Assembly (NCBI RefSeq): GCF_001613345.1
Contig: NZ_BDCE01000010.1
Span: forward strand, 1 to 64,000
Source: Nocardia uniformis NBRC 13702
GTDB taxonomy: Bacteria > Actinomycetota > Actinomycetes > Mycobacteriales > Mycobacteriaceae
Length of the DNA: 64,000 nt
Reading direction: 5' to 3'
Both the position numbers and the translations under genes were made by a program. The notes under the pieces are model-generated. The model searched no databases. It saw nothing but the letters and a program-made list of their open reading frames with translations, and was not told the DNA's origin. Positions within the stretch are counted from its first letter, which is position 1. Each line of letters opens with the position of its first letter. Positions 54,881 through 64,000 of the stretch are shown here, one piece after another.

Positions 54881-54888
54881 GAGTTGTC

Positions 54889-55842
54889 CTACTCCAGGAG
54901 TTTCGCGATCTCCGCGGTAACCGCCTCCGGGTTCTCCTGGTGCGCGAAGTGCCCCGCATCCGGAATCCCCACCATGCGCCGGTTCGGCGACAGGTCGTGT
55001 CCGCGCAGGACGGTTCCGGTGCGGATGTAGTGGTCGCGGTCGCCGTGCAGCGTCAGCACCGGAATGCGCACGGCCTCGCGCATGGCGGACATGAAGCGCT
55101 TACCGTCCGGCCGCCACTGGCTGCGGAAGGCCCAACGCTGGTATTCCAGCGCGCAGTGCGCCGCTCCCGGAATCCGGATGGCGGTTCGCATCCGCTGCGC
55201 GGTCTCGGCGAATTCGGGTGTATGCGACCAGCCTTCGCTCACCCGTTGCCGCAGCAGGCGCTCGATCTCCGCGCCGTCGGCGGTGGTCAACCGGTGCTCG
55301 GGGTAGCGGGGGAGTTGGTAGCGCAGGAAGTTCGGCAGCCAGGTCTTGCGCTGGCGACCGTCGCGCAGCACGGCGCTCTTCAAGGCCACCGGGTGCGGGG
55401 AGCTGACCAGTGCGATGGAGCGGACCAGTCGCGGGTGCAGGACGGCCGTTGCCCAGCACACCAGTCCGCCCTCGGCGTGTCCGACCAGCGTGGCCTCGGT
55501 GTGCCCGAGTGCGCGGATCAGGCCCGCCACATCGCCGGCGAGGGTCCAGCCGTCGTAGCCGCGCGGCGGTTTATCGCTATCGCCGTAACCGCGCAGATCC
55601 ACCGCCACGGCCCGGAATCCGCGCTCGGTGAGTCCGGTCAGCTGATGCCGCCACGACCACCAGAAATCGCCGAATCCGTGCAGTAGCACCACCAGTGGCG
55701 CATCGGGATCCCCGGGGGCGATCCCCGGGGTCGGCACCGCCTCGACCACATGGAAGCGAATGCCGTTGGCATGTACATCCCGATGGGTCCAGGGGCCCTC
55801 ATAGCGGACGCTGGACGGATCCGGAAGCGAGTTCGACGACAC
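54889..55842 (-). CDS. ephE: Epoxide hydrolase-like alpha/beta hydrolase (EphE)
   Basis: A 317-residue alpha/beta hydrolase. It has VVLLHGFGDFWWSWRHQL (oxyanion HGxx), VDLRGYGDSDKP and the C-terminal His in GIPDAGHFAHQENP, as in epoxide hydrolases. The nucleophile elbow reads LVGHAEGGL: position 123 is Ala where active enzymes have Asp. From memory the mycobacterial EphE has the same change, so this may be a conserved non-hydrolytic member. The start is GTG at 55842. It corresponds to Rv3670 between MarP and a small membrane protein. Confidence 0.85.
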   Translation of the reverse strand: MSSNSLPDPSSVRYEGPWTHRDVHANGIRFHVVEAVPTPGIAPGDPDAPLVVLLHGFGDFWWSWRHQLTGLTERGFRAVAVDLRGYGDSDKPPRGYDGWTLAGDVAGLIRALGHTEATLVGHAEGGLVCWATAVLHPRLVRSIALVSSPHPVALKSAVLRDGRQRKTWLPNFLRYQLPRYPEHRLTTADGAEIERLLRQRVSEGWSHTPEFAETAQRMRTAIRIPGAAHCALEYQRWAFRSQWRPDGKRFMSAMREAVRIPVLTLHGDRDHYIRTGTVLRGHDLSPNRRMVGIPDAGHFAHQENPEAVTAEIAKLLE

Positions 55843-55865
55843 GCCGTCGAAGCGTACTGGAAGAA

Positions 55866-56378
55866 CTAGCCGCGATACTTGTCGAGCTGGGGCGACGCGC
55901 CCGCCTCATGTGCGCCCGGCGCACCGAAACCGCTGGGCAGCACCGTCTTCGCCTCCTTGAGCGATTCGATGGTCTTCTCCGGCGCGCGCAGCTTCTTCAC
56001 CTTCAGATAGCCCAGCCCAGCGAGCGCAAGTACCGCGACGATCATCAGACCGAACACGGTGAGGAACGCTCCCCAGCGCGCCATCCACTTATCCAGCAGT
56101 TCAGCCAGGAAGAAGAAAAAGAAGAACGAGCTGTACAGCAGAACCACCAGGGCCAGGATGAAGAAGATACTGCCCTGCAGCCCCTTCTTGATCTCGCCGG
56201 TGACCTCCGCCTTGGCGAGTTCCACCTCGGCCCGGACCAGCGTCGACATCTGCTCGGTGGCATCGCGGACCAGGCCGCCGATGCTCTCCCCGCGATTGTC
56301 GGCCTCGGACAGCGGAATCGAGGTGAGGGTGCGGGAGTGGCGCCCGTCCTGCCCGTTACCGCCCTGTGTGAAGCTCAA
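55866..56378 (-). CDS. Holin-like membrane protein (DUF1469 type)
   Basis: A 170-residue membrane protein. A 40-residue N-terminus precedes VRDATEQMSTLVRAEVELAKAEV, the phage-holin-family/DUF1469 pattern. Two transmembrane helices follow (about residues 70-92 and 103-123). The tail is charged. TTG at 56378 has AGGG upstream. It corresponds to Rv3669. Actual holin activity is not expected; the family is widespread in actinobacterial chromosomes with no known role. Confidence 0.82.
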   Translation of the reverse strand: MSFTQGGNGQDGRHSRTLTSIPLSEADNRGESIGGLVRDATEQMSTLVRAEVELAKAEVTGEIKKGLQGSIFFILALVVLLYSSFFFFFFLAELLDKWMARWGAFLTVFGLMIVAVLALAGLGYLKVKKLRAPEKTIESLKEAKTVLPSGFGAPGAHEAGASPQLDKYRG

Positions 56379-56435
56379 TTGCTCGACCCTTCTCCGTGTC
56401 TGCGAATCGACCCAGCCCGGTGCTGCCCCGGTCGG

Positions 56436-57662
56436 TCACTCCTGTTCCTGCAGTGCCCGCTCGTCACGTATCGCCTGATGGACCCGGCCACGACGCAACA
56501 GTAGCGCCGAACCGGCCAGCGAAGCCGCCAAAGACGTGAGCAACACCGCCGCCTTCGCCAATTCCACCGCGGAGTCGTCGCCGAGACCCGACAGTGCGAG
56601 TTCTGCCACCAAGAGGCTAACGGTGAAGCCGATCGCGCCGAGTACCGACAGGGCGAACATATCCCGATACCCGAGATCATTGGGTTTGTGCGCGATCCCG
56701 AGCCGCACTGCGGCCCAGCCGAATCCGAAGATGCCCACGGTCTTGCCGACCAGGAGTCCGAGCACGATGGACAGGGCCAGGCGGTCGGTGAACAGCTCGG
56801 AGAAGATCTTGGAGTCCAGTGGCACACCGGAGGCGAAGAGCGCGAACAGCGGCACGCACACGATCGCGGAGATGGGTTGGAAGAAGTGTTCGAGATTGGC
56901 GGCCGGGACGCTGTGCTCATCCTCGTCCGGATCGGGGTGCACCCGGGTGAGTAGGCCGAGCCCGACCCCCGCCAGCGTGGGATGGATACCCGCCTCATGC
57001 AGCGCGTACCAGGCCAGCAGTGCGATCGGAACGTAGAGGATCGGCGTGCTCACCCGGTACTTCTGCCCCAGCCACCAGGCGGCGAAGCACAGCACGGCGG
57101 CCAGCAGCCAGAACATCTGCAGGGTGGTGGTGAACAGGATGGCGATCAGAATAATGGCGATGAGGTCGTCGACGACCGCCAGGCTCAGCAGGAATACTCG
57201 CGCGCTGGGCGGAATCCGGGAGCCGGTGAGCGCCAGTACAGCCAGTGCGAACGCGATATCGGTGGCCACCGGAATGGCCCAGCCGCGATCCATACCCGGT
57301 ACGCCCCAGCCGACGGTCATGGCGATGAGAGCGGGCATGAGCACACCGCCCAAGGCGGCGATGATCGGCAGGGCCGCGCTCTTGCGATCGGCGAGCTCCC
57401 CGATCGTCAGCTCACGTTTGAGCTCCAGACCGGCGACGAAGAAGAAGATGGCGAGCAGACCGTCCTTGGTCCAATCGGCCAGGGTGAGATCGAGATGGAG
57501 CGCCGGAATGGCCAGCTTGGTATCGATCATGGTGGTGTAACCGGCGCCCCACGGGGAGTTGACCCAGATGAGTGCGCCCGCGGCCGCTATAAGTAGGAGT
57601 GCGCCACCGAATGTTTCGGTCCGTAAGTAGCGAGTCAACTCGGATCGGACCTGTGTGATCAC
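56436..57662 (-). CDS. nhaA: Na+/H+ antiporter NhaA
   Basis: A 408-residue NhaA family antiporter with about 12 hydrophobic segments. It has FFFVAGLELKRELTIGEL near residue 75, ATDIAFALAVLAL near 130, and the ion-binding Asp pair in LAVVDDLIAIILIAIL near 155. It exports Na+ or Li+ in exchange for protons and helps pH control. GTG at 57662 follows AAAGG. It sits between the DUF1469 and acs genes, where the M. tuberculosis segment I recall has a protease gene instead, so it is an insertion or replacement. Confidence 0.93.
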   Translation of the reverse strand: MITQVRSELTRYLRTETFGGALLLIAAAGALIWVNSPWGAGYTTMIDTKLAIPALHLDLTLADWTKDGLLAIFFFVAGLELKRELTIGELADRKSAALPIIAALGGVLMPALIAMTVGWGVPGMDRGWAIPVATDIAFALAVLALTGSRIPPSARVFLLSLAVVDDLIAIILIAILFTTTLQMFWLLAAVLCFAAWWLGQKYRVSTPILYVPIALLAWYALHEAGIHPTLAGVGLGLLTRVHPDPDEDEHSVPAANLEHFFQPISAIVCVPLFALFASGVPLDSKIFSELFTDRLALSIVLGLLVGKTVGIFGFGWAAVRLGIAHKPNDLGYRDMFALSVLGAIGFTVSLLVAELALSGLGDDSAVELAKAAVLLTSLAASLAGSALLLRRGRVHQAIRDERALQEQE

Positions 57663-57824
57663 AGTGCACCTTTCAGCTGGTTCAACAAAGCAGCGGTATG
57701 CGAATCCAACTCCCGGAGGAGGTCGGCGCACACCGCATGCCGACCAGACTTCCCGGCACACCTTTTGAGCAATCCTAACGGTTTGCCTCATGGGTGCCGA
57801 ACACCTCACCACCGGTGGGAAGGC

Positions 57825-57863
57825 AAAACCGCCCCGTGACCAGGGGGCCACAGGGCAGTTTTT
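57825..57863 (-). terminator. Terminator of acs
   Basis: On the minus strand AAAACUGCCCUGUGGCC pairs with GGUCACGGGGCGGUUUU, 17 pairs counting G-U wobbles, around CCCU. It begins 10 bases past the acs stop. The wobbles make it a good hairpin on this strand only. Confidence 0.8.
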
Positions 57864-57873
57864 GGTCGGACAC

Positions 57874-59826
<1,953 letters not shown>

Positions 59827-60175
59827 CTCTTCTTCTCTCGCATCTACCCGTCTCGCATCTGCCCCGCGGGAGTGACCGCGGCCACGTTCGACCCTAACCG
59901 ACGGTGACCTGCGTGGGGTTCGGGCCGGAGCATCGGTCCCACTCGCCGGGGCGCGTCGAGTCGGCCCGGCTAGGCAATCTGCCTTCTGGAGACGCCGCTA
60001 TGAGTCGGTTGTGTTGCCACATTGCAAACATGGCGGACCATCCCTGGTCGATCCGCTGACAGCGGCTTGTCAAATGATTAATGTCCGTTTCACCCAAGGC
60101 GGACAGTCGTTAACGCTGGTGGACCCCAGCGCGATCGCTGCCGGCTCGCTCCTTCCTGGAATCGGGAGAAACGCG
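59827..60175. other. Divergent promoter region between acs and dppA
   Basis: About 350 bases with no gene. Both genes start outward from it. No operator of the two families above and no clear Crp motif was found. Confidence 0.6.
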
Positions 60176-61783
60176 TTGCGAACTAAGACGATTACCGCGC
60201 TGGCCGCGGCCGCGCTACTGGCCACGAGCCTGACCCTGACAGCCTGTTCCTCCGATGGCGGCGGCAGCGCCGATATCGTCACCGTCAACGGTGCCGAACC
60301 GCAGAACCCGTTGGTACCCACCAACACCAACGAGAATATGGGCGGCCGCGTGGTCGACCGGTTGTGGGCCGGTCTGAAGTACTACGACGCCGACGGTGTG
60401 GCGCACAACGAGATGGCGGAGTCCATCGAGACCACCGATCGCAAGAGCTACCGGATTACCCTGAAGTCCGGCTGGACCTTCACCGACGGCAGCCCGGTGA
60501 CCGCCAAATCCTTTGTGGACGCCTGGAACTACGGTGCGCTGTCCACCAACGCCCAGCTGCAGAACTACGTGTTCTCCAGCATCGCCGGCTTCGACGAGGT
60601 GGCCGCGGAAAACCCGACCGTGCAGACCATGTCGGGCCTGAAGGTGATCGACGACCGCACCTTCACCGTCGAATTGAAGTCCCCCTCCATCGATTTCGAG
60701 GACTCGCTCGGCTACTCGCCCTACTATCCGCTGCCCGAGGTCGCCTATGAGGATATGCAGGCCTACGGCGAGAACCCGATCGGCAACGGCCCCTACATGT
60801 TCGCCGGAAACGGTGCCTGGGAGCACAACAGCAAAATCGAACTGGTGCCCAACCCGGACTACCAGGGCGGCCGCCCGGCCAAGAACAAGGGCCTGCGGTT
60901 CGTGATGTACCAGTCCTACGACACCGCCTACGCGGATCTGCAGTCCGGCAACCTCGACGCCCTCGACACCATTCCCGACAGCGCCCTCACGGTGTACAAG
61001 AACGATCTCGGTGACCGCGCGATCACCAAGCCGACCGCGCAGAACCAGCACATTGGCGTCCAGCCCAATGTCCCGCACTTCGCCGGGGAGGAGGGCCTGC
61101 TGCGCCGCCGCGCCATCTCCATGGCCATCGACCGGGAATCCATCTGCGACAAGATCTTCCACGGCACCCGCATTCCGGCTCGAGATTTCACCGCGGCCAC
61201 CCTGCCCGGCTTCAACGGTGACCTGCCCGGCTCCGAGGTGCTGGTCTTCAACCCGGACGAGGCCAAGAAGGTATGGGCACAGGCCGACGCCATATCGCCG
61301 TGGTCGGGTCGCTACGAGATCGCCTACAACTCCGACGGCGGCCACCAGGCCTGGATCGAAGCGGTGGCCAATAGCGTCAAGAACACCCTCGGAATCGACT
61401 CCATCGCCGTGCCGTACCCGACCTTCAAGAACATTCGTGACGAGGTGAACGCGGAGAGCATCGGCAAGGCGTTCCGCTACGGCTGGCAGGGCGACTACCC
61501 GTCCATGCTGCAGTTCCTCACCTCGCAGTACTACAGCTACTCCGAAACCAATAACGTCAACTACAACAGCCCCGAGTTCGACCGCCTGCTCGACGCCGCA
61601 CTGGCCGCGCCGACCCAGGAGGAGTCCTACCGCGTCATCGCCCAGGCCCAAGCCCTGCTGATCAAGGATCTGGTCGACATTCCGGTGCTCGATTACGTTG
61701 CGGCGGCCGGTGTTTCGGACAAGGTCAGCAATGCCGAAGTCGCCTGGAACGGGCTGTTCGCCTTCGAGAACATCGAGAAGTAG
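60176..61783 (+). CDS. dppA: Peptide ABC transporter substrate-binding lipoprotein (DppA-like)
   Basis: A 535-residue extracytoplasmic solute-binding protein (SBP_bac_5). The signal peptide TKTITALAAAALLATSLT ends in lipobox LTAC, with Cys24 as the lipidated residue. NGAEPQNPLVPTNTNENMGG, SGWTFTDGSPVTAKSFVDAWNY and GNGPYMF are family motifs. TTG at 60176 is chosen because GGGAG lies upstream and the signal starts at once. It captures oligopeptides for the permeases encoded next. It corresponds to Rv3666c. Confidence 0.92.
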   Translation: MRTKTITALAAAALLATSLTLTACSSDGGGSADIVTVNGAEPQNPLVPTNTNENMGGRVVDRLWAGLKYYDADGVAHNEMAESIETTDRKSYRITLKSGWTFTDGSPVTAKSFVDAWNYGALSTNAQLQNYVFSSIAGFDEVAAENPTVQTMSGLKVIDDRTFTVELKSPSIDFEDSLGYSPYYPLPEVAYEDMQAYGENPIGNGPYMFAGNGAWEHNSKIELVPNPDYQGGRPAKNKGLRFVMYQSYDTAYADLQSGNLDALDTIPDSALTVYKNDLGDRAITKPTAQNQHIGVQPNVPHFAGEEGLLRRRAISMAIDRESICDKIFHGTRIPARDFTAATLPGFNGDLPGSEVLVFNPDEAKKVWAQADAISPWSGRYEIAYNSDGGHQAWIEAVANSVKNTLGIDSIAVPYPTFKNIRDEVNAESIGKAFRYGWQGDYPSMLQFLTSQYYSYSETNNVNYNSPEFDRLLDAALAAPTQEESYRVIAQAQALLIKDLVDIPVLDYVAAAGVSDKVSNAEVAWNGLFAFENIEK

Positions 61784-61843
61784 CCGCTGCTGCGCCGGGT
61801 CCGACCCCACAATCGGCCCGGCGCATCACTTTCCGGAGGAAAT

Positions 61844-62770
61844 ATGGCTTGGTATGTCCTGCGGCGCCTGCTCCAGATGATCCCGGTATTCTTCGGCGCG
61901 ACCTTCCTGATCTACGCCATGGTCTTCCTCATCCCCGGCGACCCGATCGCGGCGCTGGCCGGTGAGAAACCGCTGAGTCCCGCCATCGAGGCGCAGCTGC
62001 GCGCCCGGTATCACCTCGATCAACCGCTCATTACGCAGTACCTGCTCTACCTGAAGGGCATCTTCACCCTCGATTTCGGCACCGCCTTCTCCGGCCGTCC
62101 GGTGAGTGACGAGCTCGCCCGGGCCTTTCCGATCACCATCAAACTGGCCTTCATGGCGGTATTCATCGAGGCCGTATTCGGCATTGTGTTCGGCCTGATC
62201 GCCGGGCTGCGCAAGGGTCGGCTGTTCGATTCCACCCTGCTGGTGGCGAGCCTGGTCATCATCGCCGTACCGGTCTTCGTGGTCGGCTATGTGGCGCAGT
62301 TCCTGACCGGCGTGAAATGGGGTATAGCGCCCACCACGGTCACCGGTGACGCGAGCTTCGCCGAATTGCTGGTTCCCGCTTGCGTACTCGGCTCGCTGTC
62401 GTTCGCCTATGTATTGCGGCTGACCCGGAATTCGGTGGCGGAGAACATGTCCGCCGATTACGTGCGCACCGCCACCGCCAAGGGCCTGGGACGGCGGCGG
62501 GTGGTCACCGTGCACATCCTGCGCAACTCCATGATTCCGGTGGTCACCTTCCTGGGCGCGGATCTGGGGTCGCTGATCGGCGGGGCCATCGTCACCGAGG
62601 GGATCTTCAATATTCCGGGTGTGGGCGGCACGCTGTACCAGGCGATTACCCGCGTGGAACCGCCCACGGTGGTGTCGTTCGTGACGGTGCTCGTCGTCAT
62701 CTTCCTGCTGTCGAACCTGATTATCGACCTGATCTACGCCGCACTCGACCCGAGGATCCGCTATGCCTGA
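61844..62770 (+). CDS. dppB: Peptide ABC transporter permease DppB-like
   Basis: A 308-residue permease with six membrane spans. It has the N-terminal MAWYVLRRLLQMIPVFFGATFL typical of DppB/OppB and the EAA loop DYVRTATAKGLGRRRVVTVH near residue 205. It forms the channel with DppC. GGAGG precedes the ATG. It overlaps dppC by eight bases. Confidence 0.95.
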   Translation: MAWYVLRRLLQMIPVFFGATFLIYAMVFLIPGDPIAALAGEKPLSPAIEAQLRARYHLDQPLITQYLLYLKGIFTLDFGTAFSGRPVSDELARAFPITIKLAFMAVFIEAVFGIVFGLIAGLRKGRLFDSTLLVASLVIIAVPVFVVGYVAQFLTGVKWGIAPTTVTGDASFAELLVPACVLGSLSFAYVLRLTRNSVAENMSADYVRTATAKGLGRRRVVTVHILRNSMIPVVTFLGADLGSLIGGAIVTEGIFNIPGVGGTLYQAITRVEPPTVVSFVTVLVVIFLLSNLIIDLIYAALDPRIRYA

Positions 62771-63725
62771 CCTCGTCAAGGGCTCCGCCGCCGGCGCGCG
62801 CCCCGGCCAGGAGCGCTACGTCGCGCCGCCGGATGAGGTGGAGGTGCTCGCCACCGACCGCGTGGTGGAATCCGGTGAGCCGACCAGTATTTGGACCGAT
62901 GCGTGGCGGCGGTTGCGGCGCAACCCCATCTTCATCGCCGCCGTGCTGCTCATCGCCGCGGTCAGCGTGGTGGTGCTGTGGCCGGGACTGTTCACCGATC
63001 AGGATCCGCGCCTGTGTGTGATCAATTTCAGTATGGACCCCTCCGGGCCCGGCCATCCCTTCGGTTTCGACCGGCAGGGCTGTGATGTGTACACCCGCAC
63101 CATCTACGGTGCCCGGGCGTCGGTCATGGTCGGGCTGAGTGCGGCGGCACTGTTCATGGTCGTCGGAGGCACCCTCGGGGCACTCGCCGGATTCTTCGGC
63201 GGCCTACTCGACTCGGTGGTGTCACGTATCGCCGAGATCTTCTACGCCATTCCGATGGTGCTGGCCGCCATCGTGCTGCTGCAGATGCTGCGGCCCGCCA
63301 CCGTGTGGAATGTGATCGCGGTGCTCGCCGCCTTCACCTGGCCACAGGCGGCGCGTATTGCCCGCGGTGCGGTCATAGAGGCGAAGAGTAGTGAATATGT
63401 CACGGCGGCGAAGTCTTTGGGTGTCTCCCGGTTGGGAATCCTGGTGCGGCACGTGCTACCCAATGCGGCCGGACCGCTCATTGTGGTGTCCACCATCTGG
63501 CTCGGCGTTTTCATTGTCACCGAGGCCACGCTGTCCTACCTCGGCGTCGGGCTGCCGCCGGACGTGGTGTCCTGGGGTGGCGATATCGCCAAGGCCAAGA
63601 ACGATCTGCGCAACTCCGCCATTCTGTTCTATCCCGCTGCGGCGCTGGCGATCACGGTGCTGAGCTTCATCCTGCTCGGGGACGCGCTGCGCGACGCCCT
63701 CGATCCCAAGGCTCGGAAGAGGTGA
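62763..63725 (+). CDS. dppC: Peptide ABC transporter permease DppC-like
   Basis: A 320-residue permease. A 55-residue cytoplasmic N-terminus precedes the first span (IFIAAVLLIAAVSVVVLWP). An external loop with HPFGFDRQGCDVYTR follows, as in OppC-type proteins. The EAA loop is SSEYVTAAKSLGVSRLGILV near residue 208, and the C-terminus ends LGDALRDALDPKARKR, usual for the family. It overlaps dppB and is six bases before dppD. Confidence 0.95.
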   Translation: MPDLVKGSAAGARPGQERYVAPPDEVEVLATDRVVESGEPTSIWTDAWRRLRRNPIFIAAVLLIAAVSVVVLWPGLFTDQDPRLCVINFSMDPSGPGHPFGFDRQGCDVYTRTIYGARASVMVGLSAAALFMVVGGTLGALAGFFGGLLDSVVSRIAEIFYAIPMVLAAIVLLQMLRPATVWNVIAVLAAFTWPQAARIARGAVIEAKSSEYVTAAKSLGVSRLGILVRHVLPNAAGPLIVVSTIWLGVFIVTEATLSYLGVGLPPDVVSWGGDIAKAKNDLRNSAILFYPAAALAITVLSFILLGDALRDALDPKARKR

Positions 63726-63731
63726 GTACCG

Positions 63732-64000
63732 GTGACCGACCAGAACGTGCCGCTGCTGGAAATCCGTGATCTCAACGTCTGTTTCAGCTCTGACGGCGTA
63801 CAGGTGCCGGCGGTTCGGGATGTGAACCTCACCGTGTATCCGGGTCAGACGGTGGCCATTGTGGGCGAATCCGGCTCTGGGAAATCCACTACGGCACACG
63901 CCATTATCGATCTGCTGCCCGGCACCGGACAGGTCACCTCCGGGTCCATCGTCTTCGACGGCAAGGACATCACCAAGGCGTCGCCGCACGAGATCGTCGC
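63732..64000 (+). CDS. dppD: Peptide ABC transporter ATPase DppD-like, cut by window end
   Basis: The first 89 codons of an oligopeptide-type ABC ATPase. GTG 63732 opens LLEIRDLNVCFSSDGVQVPAV and the Walker A VGESGSGKSTTAHAI. The product continues past the window. In M. tuberculosis the counterpart (Rv3663c) has two fused ATPase domains; whether that holds here cannot be seen. Confidence 0.9.
   Translation, partial: MTDQNVPLLEIRDLNVCFSSDGVQVPAVRDVNLTVYPGQTVAIVGESGSGKSTTAHAIIDLLPGTGQVTSGSIVFDGKDITKASPHEIV

Larger units (their letters stand above)
54456..54888. other. Repeat-rich gap between marP and ephE
   Basis: About 430 bases between convergent genes with no gene seen. It holds the marP terminator, dispersed repeat copy I, a GGCATGACG-type microsatellite and the second-family hairpin. 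Confidence 0.75.

Noticed and set aside
60215..61810. A 531-codon minus-strand open frame opposite dppA
   Set aside because: Val/Gly/His-rich antisense product with no motif; dppA has signal peptide, lipobox and family motifs.

Overview
The window reads as about 64 kb of chromosome from a high-GC, mycolic-acid-type actinobacterium. A Nocardia-like member of the Mycobacteriales fits best. This rests on dense coding at high GC, frequent GTG/TTG starts, LGFP repeats, WhiB, Crp, MarP and PonA2-type proteins, and gene order that from memory matches two Mycobacterium tuberculosis regions. Species cannot be fixed from the sequence alone.

Left part (0-32 kb): a sterol/steroid and lipid oxidation region. 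It holds a GMC oxidoreductase divergent from a CYP125-type steroid monooxygenase; a glutathione peroxidase; cyp51 with a TetR gene; a glycosyltransferase/methyltransferase/prenyltransferase-like group; and an aldA-SDR-dehydrogenase-CMD operon that continues into a delta4-(5alpha)-3-ketosteroid dehydrogenase candidate and an F420-type oxidoreductase. Divergent from it lies a CYP123-SDR-ferredoxin-NTF2-unknown-FadD run, followed by an acetoacetate decarboxylase-like/SDR pair, an ABC exporter, and an echA19-type hydratase divergent from an aldehyde dehydrogenase. The set resembles M. tuberculosis Rv0763c-Rv0771 combined with members of its KstR cholesterol regulon. Two operator families tie it together: five KstR-type boxes (TnnAACnnGTTnnA) and four or five copies of a GACAC-type palindrome, one of which overlaps the start of the TetR gene.

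Middle part (32-38 kb): a MuiA-like protein, a histidine-rich protein behind a CsoR-type palindrome, then a visibly lower-GC accessory cassette (XRE-DUF5753, DUF6879, a small conserved protein, a winged-helix protein, a resolvase-like protein and tiny ORFs) that ends at a tRNA-Pro(CGG).

Right part (38-64 kb): two tandem paralogous membrane-anchored proteins, then a conserved core segment in the order metallophosphoesterase, YqeY, PonA2, WhiB4, two ArsA/GET3-like ATPases, DUF4177, RidA, MBL hydrolase, Crp, membrane protein, Nth, thioredoxin-like, Nudix, MarP, EphE, holin-like membrane protein, NhaA, Acs and a Dpp-type peptide ABC transporter cut by the window end. Apart from YqeY and NhaA this follows M. 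tuberculosis Rv3683 down to Rv3663c.

Intergenic DNA carries at least nine copies or fragments of one dispersed inverted repeat with 33-bp arms, a second GC-rich hairpin element, several clear terminators, and two cases where a gene's stop-codon region is duplicated in tandem.
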